Source: Streptomyces sp. HUAS MG91 (lineage in GTDB: Bacteria; Actinomycetota; Actinomycetes; Streptomycetales; Streptomycetaceae). Taken from it: 64,000 nt of DNA. Location: NCBI RefSeq assembly GCF_040529335.1, contig NZ_CP159534.1:5394001-5458000 (forward strand), written 5' to 3'. Shown piece by piece: positions 46,370-55,247 of the stretch (positions are counted from its first letter, which is position 1; each line of letters opens with the position of its first letter). Under the pieces are notes generated by a model. That model worked only from the letters and a program-made list of their open reading frames with translations, ran no database searches and was not told where the DNA came from. A program made the position numbers and the translations under genes.

Positions 46370-48297
46370 TCGAACAGCTCCTCTTCGGCCAGGTACTTGA
46401 CCAGCTCCTCCTTCTCGAAGAGGGCCAGCAGGTCGGGGCGGATGGGCTCGGTCTCCTCCCGTACGAGGCTGATCTGGCCGCGCACCGGATCGGTGGCCGC
46501 CAACCCGCCCGTCGGGTCCCGGAGCTGGCACAGCAGGTTCACCCGGCGCCAGGCCCGGTCCATCGCCCCGTGGTCCTCGCGGGTGTGACCGCCGCGCGAC
46601 TCCGTGCGCTCCAGCGCGGCGCGCGCCACGCACTCGCTGACCAGCAGCATGTTGCGCAGGTCGAGCGCGAGGTGCCAGCCCGGATTGAACTGCCGGTGGC
46701 CCTCGACGCCCGCCCGCCGGGCCCGCAGCCGCAGATCGGCCAGCTTGCGCAGCGCCTGCTCCATCTCGGCCTCGCGGCGGATGATGCCGACCAGGTCGTT
46801 CATCGTCTGCTGCAGTTCCTGGTGGAGCGTGTACGGGTTCTCGGGGACCGTGCCGTCCTCCGGCCCCTCGGCGGAGAAGGGGCGCAGCGCCTCGGCCGCC
46901 GCCGTGTCGATCTGTAGCTCGGCCACCACGGGGCGGGCGTCCGGGCCGGTGGCGTACGCGGCCGCGTGCAGCCCGGCCCGCCGGCCGAAGACCAGCAGGT
47001 CGGAGAGCGAGTTGCCGCCGAGCCGGTTCGAGCCGTGCATGCCGCCCGCGACCTCACCGGCCGCGTACAGTCCGGGCACGCCGCGCGCGGCGGCCGTGTC
47101 CGAGTCGACGGCGATGCCGCCCATCACGTAGTGGCAGGTCGGGCCGACCTCCATCGGCTCGGCCGTGATGTCGACGTCCGCCAGCTCCTTGAACTGGTGG
47201 TACATGGACGGCAGCCGGCGCCGGATCGTGTCGGCCGGCATCCGCGTCGACACGTCGAGGAAGACGCCGCCGTGCGGGGAGCCGCGGCCCGCCTTCACCT
47301 CGGAGTTGATGGCGCGCGCCACCTCGTCGCGCGGCAGCAGTTCGGGCGGGCGGCGGTTGTGGTCGGGGTCGTCGTACCAGCGGTCGCCCTCGGCCTCCGA
47401 CTCCGCGTACTTCTCCTTGAAGACGTCGGGGATGTAGTCGAACATGAACCGCTTGCCGTCGGAGTTCTTGAGCACCCCGCCGTCGCCGCGCACCGATTCC
47501 GTGACGAGGATCCCCTTCACCGACGGCGGCCAGACCATGCCCGTCGGGTGGAACTGCACGAACTCCATGTTGAGCAGCGGCGCCCCGGCGAGCAGCGCCA
47601 GCGCGTGCCCGTCGCCGGTGTACTCCCACGAGTTCGACGTGACCTTGAACGACTTGCCGATACCGCCGGTGGCGAGGACGACGCCGGGCGCCTCGAGGAC
47701 GAAGAAGCGCCCGCTCTCGCGCTCGTAGCAGAAGGCCCCGGACACCCGGCCCCCGTCGTCCTTCAGCACCCGTGTGACCGTGCACTCCTGAAAGACCTTC
47801 AGGCGCGATTCGTAGCTGCCGGTCTCCTTGAAGTCCTGCTGCTGGAGCTGGACGATCTTCTGCTGGAGGGTGCGGATCAGCTCCAGGCCCGTACGGTCGC
47901 CGACGTGGGCGAGGCGCGGGTACTCGTGGCCGCCGAAGTTGCGCTGCGAGATCCGGCCGTCCTTCGTCCGGTCGAACAGGGCGCCCCAGGTCTCCAGCTC
48001 CCACACCCGGTCGGGGGCCTCCTGCGCGTGCAGCTCCGCCATCCGCCACTGGTTCAGGAACTTGCCGCCGCGCATCGTGTCGCGGAAATGGACCTTCCAG
48101 TCGTCCCCGGAGTTCACATTGCCCATGGCGGCCGCGATGCCGCCCTCCGCCATCACCGTGTGGGCCTTGCCGAACAGGGACTTGCAGATCACGGCCGTAC
48201 GCGCGCCGCGCTCCCGTGCCTCGATGGCGGCCCGGAGCCCGGCGCCGCCCGCGCCCACCACGACAACATCCCACTGCTGCCGCTCCACCACAGTCAT
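46366..48297 (-). CDS. sdhA: succinate dehydrogenase flavoprotein subunit
   Basis: A 643-residue subunit that oxidises succinate to fumarate. FAD-binding GAGGAGLRAA (15-24), the covalent-flavin histidine H46 (KAHTVMAEGGIAAAMG), the substrate region FVQFHPTGM and RLGGNSLSDLLVFG are present. The ATG at 48297 overlaps the anchor-gene stop (TGATG). The AEGGIAAAMGNVN form and the fused order anchor-flavoprotein-FeS resemble mycobacterial Sdh1 more than the classical four-subunit SdhCDAB. Confidence 0.95.
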   Translation of the reverse strand: MTVVERQQWDVVVVGAGGAGLRAAIEARERGARTAVICKSLFGKAHTVMAEGGIAAAMGNVNSGDDWKVHFRDTMRGGKFLNQWRMAELHAQEAPDRVWELETWGALFDRTKDGRISQRNFGGHEYPRLAHVGDRTGLELIRTLQQKIVQLQQQDFKETGSYESRLKVFQECTVTRVLKDDGGRVSGAFCYERESGRFFVLEAPGVVLATGGIGKSFKVTSNSWEYTGDGHALALLAGAPLLNMEFVQFHPTGMVWPPSVKGILVTESVRGDGGVLKNSDGKRFMFDYIPDVFKEKYAESEAEGDRWYDDPDHNRRPPELLPRDEVARAINSEVKAGRGSPHGGVFLDVSTRMPADTIRRRLPSMYHQFKELADVDITAEPMEVGPTCHYVMGGIAVDSDTAAARGVPGLYAAGEVAGGMHGSNRLGGNSLSDLLVFGRRAGLHAAAYATGPDARPVVAELQIDTAAAEALRPFSAEGPEDGTVPENPYTLHQELQQTMNDLVGIIRREAEMEQALRKLADLRLRARRAGVEGHRQFNPGWHLALDLRNMLLVSECVARAALERTESRGGHTREDHGAMDRAWRRVNLLCQLRDPTGGLAATDPVRGQISLVREETEPIRPDLLALFEKEELVKYLAEEELFE

Positions 48298-49136
48298 CAG
48301 AACAACCTCGGATCGTCGAAGGCGCCGGACGCGACCAGGTACACGTAGAAGTCGGCGAGTGCCACGCTCACCAACGACGCCCAGGCGAGCAGCATGTGAC
48401 GGGCGTTCAGCTTGCCCACCCAGCCCCAGAGGCGATAGCGCACGGGATGCTTCGAGAAGTGCTTGAGCCGGCCGCCCACGATGTGCCGGCACGAGTGGCA
48501 GGAGATCGTGTACGCCCAGATCAGCGTGATGTTGAGCAGGAAGATCAGGGTGCCCAGGCCCATGTGGCCCCAGGCGTAGTGCTCGTCGCGGAAGGCCAGG
48601 ACCGTGTCGTAGGTCAGGACGCAGGCGACGAGCACGGCCGCGTAGAAGAAGTACCGGTGGATGTTCTGCAGGATCAGCGGGAAGCGCGTCTCGCCGGTGT
48701 ACTTCTTGTGCGGCTCGGCCACCGCGCAGGCCGGGGGCGAGGCCCAGAAGCCGCGGTAGTAGGCCTTGCGGTAGTAGTAGCAGGTCAGCCGGAAGCCCAG
48801 CGGGAAGATCAGGATCAGCAGGGCCGGGGACAGGCCCCACCAGCCGCCGAACAGGCCCCAGTTGGGGCCGTGCCGCATGGTCGCGCAGTTGTCCGCCAGG
48901 CAGGGCGAGTAGAACGGCGACACGTACGGGGCCGCGTAGTAGTGGGCGTTGGCGAAGGCCCGCCACGTCGAGTAGACGACGAAGGCGAACAGGCCGGCGG
49001 CGGTCACCGCCGGGGCCAGCCACCAGCGGTCGGTGCGCAGGTGGGACGCGGCGATCGCGGCCCGGGTCCGGCCTCGGACGCCGGTGCCGCTCTCGGTAGG
49101 GGGTTCGGTACGGGAGGGTTGGGTGCCGGTGGCCAA
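48297..49136 (-). CDS. sdhC: succinate dehydrogenase membrane anchor subunit (Sdh1-type)
   Basis: A 279-residue integral membrane protein with about five helices (LAPAVTAAGLFAFVVYSTW, LSPALLILIFPLGFRL, FFYAAVLVACVLTYDTVL, LGTLIFLLNITLIWAYTI, LLAWASLVSVALADFYVYLV). Periplasmic cysteines occur in CLADNC, and ISCHSCRHIVGG has closely spaced Cys and His. The mycobacterial Sdh1 anchor carries a membrane-embedded Rieske-type [2Fe-2S] cluster, and this motif could be equivalent. TTG start at 49136 is supported by GGAGG 5 nt upstream. Quinone is the likely electron acceptor. Confidence 0.85.
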   Translation of the reverse strand: MATGTQPSRTEPPTESGTGVRGRTRAAIAASHLRTDRWWLAPAVTAAGLFAFVVYSTWRAFANAHYYAAPYVSPFYSPCLADNCATMRHGPNWGLFGGWWGLSPALLILIFPLGFRLTCYYYRKAYYRGFWASPPACAVAEPHKKYTGETRFPLILQNIHRYFFYAAVLVACVLTYDTVLAFRDEHYAWGHMGLGTLIFLLNITLIWAYTISCHSCRHIVGGRLKHFSKHPVRYRLWGWVGKLNARHMLLAWASLVSVALADFYVYLVASGAFDDPRLF

Positions 49137-49179
49137 CGAAGCCTCCGCTCGAAGGGTCAGGGGCGTAACCGGGGATGCG

Positions 49180-49470
49180 TCACGGGGCGTGCCTGTCCCG
49201 TGCGCCGAGTCCCTCGTCGTCCGAGTCCGTCCACAGCGTGCTGTCGTACGGGGTGTCGGGGATCGGGACGAGGTCCGGGCGGCGCGGCTTCTCGTACGCG
49301 GCCGTCGCCGTCTCGCGCAGCAGGGCCAGGCTCTCGCGCAGGTGGTCGGCGTCGGCCCGTACGCGGCGGATGTCGGGGCCCGCGTCGAGCTGGGGTTCCA
49401 GGCGGCCGACGGCGCGCGTGAGGTCGTCCAGGCAACGGGTGGCTGCCGCCAGGTCGTCGGTCAGGGACAT
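49180..49470 (-). CDS. small hypothetical protein upstream of the sdh operon
   Basis: A 96-residue soluble, mainly helical protein: MSLTDDLAAATRCLDDLTRAVGRLEPQL, then DIRRVRADADHLRESLALL, and a conserved-looking end VPIPDTPYDSTLWTDSDDEGLGARDRHAP. ATG at 49470 has GAGG 7 nt upstream; an in-frame ATG at 49509 is possible. I do not recognise a family, but similar small genes accompany this sdh type in Streptomyces, so it may be an operon member or assembly factor. Function unknown. Confidence 0.68.
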   Translation of the reverse strand: MSLTDDLAAATRCLDDLTRAVGRLEPQLDAGPDIRRVRADADHLRESLALLRETATAAYEKPRRPDLVPIPDTPYDSTLWTDSDDEGLGARDRHAP

Positions 49471-49653
49471 GATGTGCCTCGCTTCCGCTGGTGCGGCGGA
49501 GATGCTCATGCGCCTGCGAGTGTCGCGCGTCACATCGCGGTTTGTGAAGGGACCGGCCCGGATTCCCGGGGCGCGCCATCCCGCGCGCCCCTCTTTCACG
49601 CCCTTTCGGCCGCGCCCCGGGTAGTCCGTCACGCGCGGCTCGGTGGGGGCTGG

Positions 49654-49837
49654 TCGCGCAGTTCCCCGCGCCCCTGAGATGCGCACTTCGTGCGCCATCT
49701 CCTCATCAACAGAGGCGCGCCCCCTCCTGGAGGAGAGGCGGCGCGAAGCGCCTGCCTCAGGGGCGCGGGGAACTGCGCGAGAAGCGGCCACCGGCCGTCA
49801 GTCGACGTACGACCCAGGGGCGCGGGGAACTGCGCGA
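49654..49837. repeat. nested inverted repeat, dispersed family copy C
   Basis: 25-bp arms at 49654-49678 and 49756-49780 are exact inverses, with an extra copy at 49815-49837. Inside is GAGATGCGCAC-TTC-GTGCGCCATCTC (49676-49701), followed by CAGAGGCGCG. It lies in the 618-bp gap between the divergent small sdh-linked gene and the peptide-binding protein; no gene was seen in that gap. Confidence 0.9.
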
Positions 49838-50027
49838 CCAGCCACCCACCGGGCCGCAGGCGAAGGACGACTCAGGGGCGCGGTCAGCCCCCGCCGGCCC
49901 GCAGGGCAAGGGGGCCCGGAGATGTCACCGGTCGGCCGCCGGAGGCGAGCGGCGTTGGTCCGGCCGGGGGGTTCCGGGGCGCCGCAACCGTGTCGCCGCC
50001 CCCCGCAGCCCTCTCACCCCGATAGAT

Positions 50028-50064
50028 GTGATCAACCGCATATACCGCCAAAAGTGATCAACCG
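50028..50064. promoter_or_regulatory. GTGATCAACCG direct repeat in promoter of the large binding protein
   Basis: Exact 11-bp copies at 50028-50038 and 50054-50064, 26 bp apart, just before the RBS GGAGG (50074-50078). Candidate regulator sites flank a TATACC -10-like element. Confidence 0.45.
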
Positions 50065-50088
50065 GCCCGTACCGGAGGTAGCTCCGAG

Positions 50089-52401
50089 ATGCACCAGACC
50101 CCCAGGCGCCCAGGCGCAGCCCTGCGCTCGGCCGCGTTCCTCGTGAGCGGCGCGCTCGCCGTGACCGCCCTCGCCGGGTGCGCCACGGAGGACGAGGCGA
50201 GCAAGCCCTCCGCCGGGCAGGACATCGCCCCCGCAGCCCGCGACCAGATCAAGGACGGCGGCACCCTGCACTGGGCCGTCGACAACCTGCCGCAGACCCT
50301 GAACTCCTTCCAGGCCGACGCCGACGCCACCACCAGCCGGATCACCGGCGCCGTCCTGCCGTCGATGTTCCGCCTCGACGGCCAGGGCCGCCCGCGGGTG
50401 GACCCCGACTACCTTGAGAAGGCCGAGGTCATCGAGACCGAGCCCAAGCAGGTCGTCCTGTACAAGCTGAACCAGCAGGCGGTCTGGAGCGACGGCCGGG
50501 AGATCGGCGCCCCCGACTTCGCCGCCCAGTGGCGCGCCCTGTCCGGCAAGGACACCGCGTACTGGACGGCCCACAACGCCGGGTACGACCGCATCGAGAA
50601 GGTCGAGCGCGGGGCGAACGACCTGGAGGTCCGGGTCACCTTCGCCAAGCCGTACGCGGACTGGCGCGCCCTGTTCTCGCCGCTGTACCCCAAGGACGTC
50701 ATGGGGACCCCGGACCACTTCAACGACGGCGCCCGGCGCAAGCTGACGAACACGGCGGGCCCGTTCGCCATCGACGCGATCGACCGCGACGCCGAGACGG
50801 TCTCCCTCAAGCGCAACCCGCGCTGGTGGGGCAGCCCCGCCAAGCTCGACAAGCTCGTCCTGAACGCGGTCCCGCGCGGCAAGCGCGCCGCGGCCCTCGC
50901 CGCCGGCGACCTCGACCTCGCCGACCTGGACGCCGGCGGAGCCGACCGCATCGCCTACGCCGCCCGCGACAAGGGCACGGCGGGTCCGCTCGCCCATGGC
51001 CCCGGCTCCTCCCTCACCCCCGGCGACGCGCTGCGCTCCTGGGCGGTCGTGCACGGCGAGGACGAGGAGGCCGCCGAGGAGGAGATCGCGGCGCGCGCGA
51101 AGACCCGCAAGGCCGTCAAGAAGTACGCGAAGGAGCAGGAGCACCTGCGCGGCTTCGTCGTCCGGAAGTCGCTGGAGCCCGCCTACACGCAGCTCGCGCT
51201 GAACGGCACCGAGGGCCCGCTGGCCGACGAGCGCGTCCGCCGCGCCGTCGCCCGCGCCATCGACCGCAGCAAGCTCGCCGAGGCCGTCCTCAAGCCGCTG
51301 GGCCTGCCCGCCGGCACCGTCGACAACCACCTCGCGCTGGCCGGCCAGGAGGCGTACGCAGACAACAGCGGCGCGCTCGGCGAGCAGGACACCGCCCAGG
51401 CGCGGGCGCTGCTCGCGGAGGCGGGCTGGGTGCCGGGCGGCCCGCTGGACAAGAAGAAGGACAAGGACGACACGGCCAAGGAGAAGGAGAAGACGGCCGG
51501 GTCCGAGAACGACGCCGAGGACGCCGACGACGGTACGTACATCGTCGGCGAGGACGACCAGAAGCCCGGCGCCGACGCGCCCCGGCTGTTCGTCCCCGGC
51601 CCCCTCGCCGCCGCCCAGCACTCCGCCCTGCTGCACCAGGCCCACGCGCTGAAGCTGCGCAAGGCCGACAAGGAGAAGGGCAAGCACGCCAAGCACGCCA
51701 AGCGGCACAAGAGCGACCACGCCGCCGAGGGGCTCGGCAAGGACGCCAGGACGTACGTGAAGCAGGGCGGCGCCCCCGGCGCGTACGCGCCCAAGGGCAC
51801 GGCCGCCCCGGCCGGCGCCGCCGCGGGCCCGCTCGCCAAGGACGGCAAGCCGCTCACGCTGCGCTTCGTCCTGCCGTCCGGCGCGGGCTCCGAGCAGCTG
51901 CGCACGGTCGCCGACCGGATCACGCAGATGCTGGAGAAGATCGGCGTCCGCACCGACATCATGAAGGTGGACGACGAGAGCTACTTCAAGGACCACATCG
52001 CGTCCGGCCAGTACGACCTCGCCCTCTACTCCTGGCCCGCGTCCGCCTACCCGGCCACCGACGCCCGCCCCATCTACGCCAAGCCGGTCCCGGCCGCCGA
52101 CGGCTCGCTCACCGTCGAGCAGAACTACACCCGGGTCGGCACCGACCAGATCGACCAGCTCTTCGACGAGGCGATCGGCGAACTGGACGCGGGGGAGGAG
52201 CGCTCCCTGGTGAAGCAGGCCGACGCCCGGATCTGGGCCGCCGCCGGCTCCATCCCGCTCTACCAGCGCCCGGAACTGGTCGCGGCCCGCACGAACGTGG
52301 CCAACGCCGGCGCCTTTGGCTTCCAGGAACCCCACTACGAGGACATCGGCTACCTGAAGCCGGGCGCGAAGCCGTCGGCGAGCCCGGCCTCCGACGACTG
52401 A
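50089..52401 (+). CDS. large peptide/nickel-type solute-binding lipoprotein with charged inserts
   Basis: A 770-residue family 5 (OppA/DppA) binding protein. The lipobox TALAGC gives lipidated C31. Family segments include LPQTLNSFQADADATTSRITGAV, VWSDGREIGAPDFAAQWRALSG and AINRS-like VRRAVARAIDRSKLAEAV. It is unusually long because of two low-complexity Lys/Glu/Asp/Ala-rich inserts at about 455-485 and 525-550 (KKDKDDTAKEKEKT, KEKGKHAKHAKRHK). ATG at 50089 follows GGAGG. No permease is beside it, so it may serve the downstream dpp operon or a distant one. Confidence 0.88.
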   Translation: MHQTPRRPGAALRSAAFLVSGALAVTALAGCATEDEASKPSAGQDIAPAARDQIKDGGTLHWAVDNLPQTLNSFQADADATTSRITGAVLPSMFRLDGQGRPRVDPDYLEKAEVIETEPKQVVLYKLNQQAVWSDGREIGAPDFAAQWRALSGKDTAYWTAHNAGYDRIEKVERGANDLEVRVTFAKPYADWRALFSPLYPKDVMGTPDHFNDGARRKLTNTAGPFAIDAIDRDAETVSLKRNPRWWGSPAKLDKLVLNAVPRGKRAAALAAGDLDLADLDAGGADRIAYAARDKGTAGPLAHGPGSSLTPGDALRSWAVVHGEDEEAAEEEIAARAKTRKAVKKYAKEQEHLRGFVVRKSLEPAYTQLALNGTEGPLADERVRRAVARAIDRSKLAEAVLKPLGLPAGTVDNHLALAGQEAYADNSGALGEQDTAQARALLAEAGWVPGGPLDKKKDKDDTAKEKEKTAGSENDAEDADDGTYIVGEDDQKPGADAPRLFVPGPLAAAQHSALLHQAHALKLRKADKEKGKHAKHAKRHKSDHAAEGLGKDARTYVKQGGAPGAYAPKGTAAPAGAAAGPLAKDGKPLTLRFVLPSGAGSEQLRTVADRITQMLEKIGVRTDIMKVDDESYFKDHIASGQYDLALYSWPASAYPATDARPIYAKPVPAADGSLTVEQNYTRVGTDQIDQLFDEAIGELDAGEERSLVKQADARIWAAAGSIPLYQRPELVAARTNVANAGAFGFQEPHYEDIGYLKPGAKPSASPASDD

Positions 52402-52428
52402 CCGGTCCCCGCTTTCCTGCCGCCGGAC

Positions 52429-52563
52429 CGCCTCCTGGCCTGCGACGACGCCGTCGATCCGGCCGTCGCCCGGGAGGCGGCCCGGCGTTTTCGCGGGTCT
52501 CAAGATCCGCCAGGCTCAGATCCCGCTCAAGTCCCTTGCCCCGGGCCCGGCCGGGAGGCAAGG
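52429..52563 (+). terminator. two hairpins after the large binding-protein gene
   Basis: CCGCCTCC (52429-52436) pairs with GGAGGCGG (52473-52480), followed by a T-run (CGTTTTCG). CCTTGCC/GGCAAGG (52534-52563) encloses a second GC-rich hairpin. Together they probably separate this gene from typA in the 355-bp gap. Confidence 0.5.
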
Positions 52564-52660
52564 TTCGTTGTAACCCGTTGACCTGCTGTTTTTCGCCGGC
52601 GCGGGGCTCGCCCCCCACACCTCACCGAGCCCCCGCAAGTCCCCCACCCGTTGAGCCACG

Positions 52661-52666
52661 TACGAT
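52661..52666 (+). promoter_or_regulatory. candidate -10 of typA
   Basis: TACGAT, about 90 nt upstream of the ATG, gives an 84-nt leader; no clear -35 was found. Confidence 0.35.
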
Positions 52667-52756
52667 GGGGTGAGGCCGTGGCGTGTCCAGCCCGGCAGGG
52701 CGCGCGTATCACTGATGTACGCGCAGCCGTCCACTATTCCGGGAGTACGCCGCAAT

Positions 52757-54664
52757 ATGGCCACGCGCCACGACATCCGAAACGTCGCCATCGTCGCCCA
52801 CGTCGACCACGGCAAGACGACCATCGTCGACGCCATGCTCAAGCAGGCCGGCTCGTTCGCAGCTCACGCCGCCGAGTCCCTCGACGATCGCATGATGGAC
52901 TCGAATGACCTGGAGCGTGAGAAGGGCATCACGATCCTGGCCAAGAACACGGCCGTCAAGTACCACCCGAAGGATGGCGGCGACGTCATCACGATCAACA
53001 TCATCGACACCCCGGGCCACGCCGACTTCGGTGGCGAGGTCGAGCGCGGTCTGTCGATGGTCGACGCCGTCGTGCTGCTCGTGGACGCCTCCGAGGGTCC
53101 GCTCCCGCAGACGCGCTTCGTGCTGCGCAAGGCGCTCCAGCAGCGCCTGCCCGTCATCCTGTGCATCAACAAGACGGACCGCCCGGACTCCCGGATCGAC
53201 GAGGTCGTCAACGAGACGTACGACCTCTTCCTCGACCTGGACGCCGACGAGGACCAGATCGAGTTCCCGATCGTCTACGCCTGCGGCCGTGACGGCATCG
53301 CGTCGCTGACCAAGCCGGCCGACGGCACGGTCCCGGCGGACTCCACCAACCTGGAGCCGTTCTTCTCCACGATCCTGGAGCACGTCCCGGCCCCGACGTA
53401 CGAGGAGGACGCGCCGCTCCAGGCCCACGTCACCAACCTCGACGCCGACAACTTCCTCGGCCGCATCGCGCTGCTCCGCGTCGAGCAGGGCGAGCTGCGC
53501 AAGGGCCAGACGGTCGCCTGGATCAAGCGCGACGGCACGATCAGCAACGTCCGCATCAGCGAGCTGATGATGACCGAGGCGCTCACCCGCAAGCCCGCCG
53601 AGGTCGCCGGCCCCGGTGACATCTGCGCCGTCGCCGGTATCCCCGACATCATGATCGGCGAGACCCTGGCCGACCCGGAGAACCCGGTCGCGCTGCCGCT
53701 CATCACGGTCGACGAGCCGGCGATCTCCATGGTCATCGGCACCAACACCTCGCCGCTGGTCGGCCGCGGCGGCACCGGCAAGGGCGCCCAGGCCAAGTCG
53801 GCGGTCAAGGACCGCAAGGTCACCGCCCGCCAGGTCAAGGACCGCCTCGACCGCGAGCTGATCGGTAACGTGTCGCTCCGCGTCCTCGACACCGAGCGCC
53901 CCGACGCCTGGGAGGTGCAGGGCCGCGGTGAGCTGGCGCTGGCCATCCTGGTCGAGCAGATGCGCCGCGAGGGCTTCGAGCTGACCATCGGCAAGCCGCA
54001 GGTCGTCACCAAGCAGGTCGACGGCAAGACGCACGAGCCGGTCGAGCGCCTCACGGTGGACGTCCCCGAGGAGCACATGGGCGCCGTCACGCAGCTCATG
54101 GGCATCCGCAAGGGCCGCATGGACAACATGTCGAACCACGGCTCCGGCTGGGTCCGCATGGAGTTCGTCGTCCCGTCCCGCGGCCTCATCGGCTTCCGCA
54201 CGGAGTTCCTGACGAACACCCGCGGTACGGGCATCGCCCACTCCATCCACGAGGGCCACGAGCCGTGGTTCGGCACCCTGACGACCCGTAACAACGGTTC
54301 GCTGGTCGCCGACCGCGCCGGCGCCGTCACCGCCTTCGCGATGACGAACCTCCAGGAGCGCGGCGTGCTGTTCACCGAGCCCGGCACCGAGGTGTACGAG
54401 GGCATGATCGTCGGCGAGAACTCGCGCGCCGACGACATGGACGTGAACATCACCAAGGAGAAGAAGCTCACGAACATGCGGTCCTCGTCGGCCGACTCGT
54501 TCGAGGCGATCGTCCCGCCGCGCAAGCTCTCCCTGGAACAGTCCCTGGAGTTCTGCCGCGACGACGAGTGCGTCGAGGTGACCCCGGAGGCCGTCCGCAT
54601 CCGCAAGGTCGTCCTGGACCAGAAGGAGCGCGGCCGCTCCGCCTCGCGCGCCAAGCACAGCTGA
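52757..54664 (+). CDS. typA: ribosome-associated GTPase TypA/BipA
   Basis: A 635-residue translational GTPase. G1 AHVDHGKTT (13-21), switch II DTPGHADF, G4 NKTDRPD and the C-terminal elongation-factor-like domains with GRGELALAILVEQMRREGFEL and the KGRMDNMSNHGSG / NTRGTGIAHSI segments are all present. It binds the ribosome and helps assembly and stress or cold adaptation. ATG at 52757 (MATRHDIRNVAIVAH) gives the usual length. A strong hairpin terminator follows. Confidence 0.96.
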   Translation: MATRHDIRNVAIVAHVDHGKTTIVDAMLKQAGSFAAHAAESLDDRMMDSNDLEREKGITILAKNTAVKYHPKDGGDVITINIIDTPGHADFGGEVERGLSMVDAVVLLVDASEGPLPQTRFVLRKALQQRLPVILCINKTDRPDSRIDEVVNETYDLFLDLDADEDQIEFPIVYACGRDGIASLTKPADGTVPADSTNLEPFFSTILEHVPAPTYEEDAPLQAHVTNLDADNFLGRIALLRVEQGELRKGQTVAWIKRDGTISNVRISELMMTEALTRKPAEVAGPGDICAVAGIPDIMIGETLADPENPVALPLITVDEPAISMVIGTNTSPLVGRGGTGKGAQAKSAVKDRKVTARQVKDRLDRELIGNVSLRVLDTERPDAWEVQGRGELALAILVEQMRREGFELTIGKPQVVTKQVDGKTHEPVERLTVDVPEEHMGAVTQLMGIRKGRMDNMSNHGSGWVRMEFVVPSRGLIGFRTEFLTNTRGTGIAHSIHEGHEPWFGTLTTRNNGSLVADRAGAVTAFAMTNLQERGVLFTEPGTEVYEGMIVGENSRADDMDVNITKEKKLTNMRSSSADSFEAIVPPRKLSLEQSLEFCRDDECVEVTPEAVRIRKVVLDQKERGRSASRAKHS

Positions 54665-54680
54665 CGCGCCCCGACGCCCT

Positions 54681-54715
54681 GAGGGCCGGTCTCCCGCTCC
54701 GGGAGGCCGGCCCTC
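54681..54715 (+). terminator. typA terminator
   Basis: GAGGGCCGG-T-CTCCC pairs with GGGAG-G-CCGGCCCTC around a GCTCC loop. Confidence 0.75.
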
Positions 54716-55247
54716 GGCGTGCGCCCGGCGGGCGGGCAAGTCCGGCCGGTCGTGCGGCTGTTGGACGGGTCGGAGGGAAGACCTCCCGCGGCAGTCGCCT
54801 TGCCGCTAATCTGCCCTCGGTTGTCTACGCGCGGTGAGAGTGGCGCGTTCACGCGGGGTACAGCCGCCGGATGCGATGCGTGACCGGCGAGTGCCAAGGG
54901 CGTTTCCGGCGCAAGCCATTAATAGCTCCCCTGTGTCCGCTATGCGGAGAGCTTCGGTCGATAGATATGTAACAAGTCCGTTTCGCGGTCATCTATCTAG
55001 GATCAGTTTGTCCGGATTTTAGGAGATGTACGTGTCAGGTGTGATCTAACCGAGACCTCTAGACGGTGGTCGCGACCGTCCCGGTGGCTAATAGTTGAGC
55101 CCATAGAGCTCGGGTCAATGGGTCACGCGCTGTGGGGAGCGCCGACTCACGAGCACACTGGGGCACTTCATGCGCGTCGTCAGGGGTGGCGACCTCATGT
55201 CTTGCGTGCCCCTTCTGATGAACAAGTGGACTCATGAGGAGGAACCC
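54716..55247 (+). other. long AT-richer leader region before the dpp operon
   Basis: A 532-bp stretch with no gene. Its middle (54920-55060) is markedly more AT-rich than the rest of the window, including TAATAGC, GATAGATATG, ATCTATCTAGG and GATTTTAGGAG. GATAGAT/ATCTATC inverted heptamers occur at 54960-54966 and 54991-54997. It probably holds the dppA promoter and a long 5' UTR; no riboswitch class could be recognised. Confidence 0.5.
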
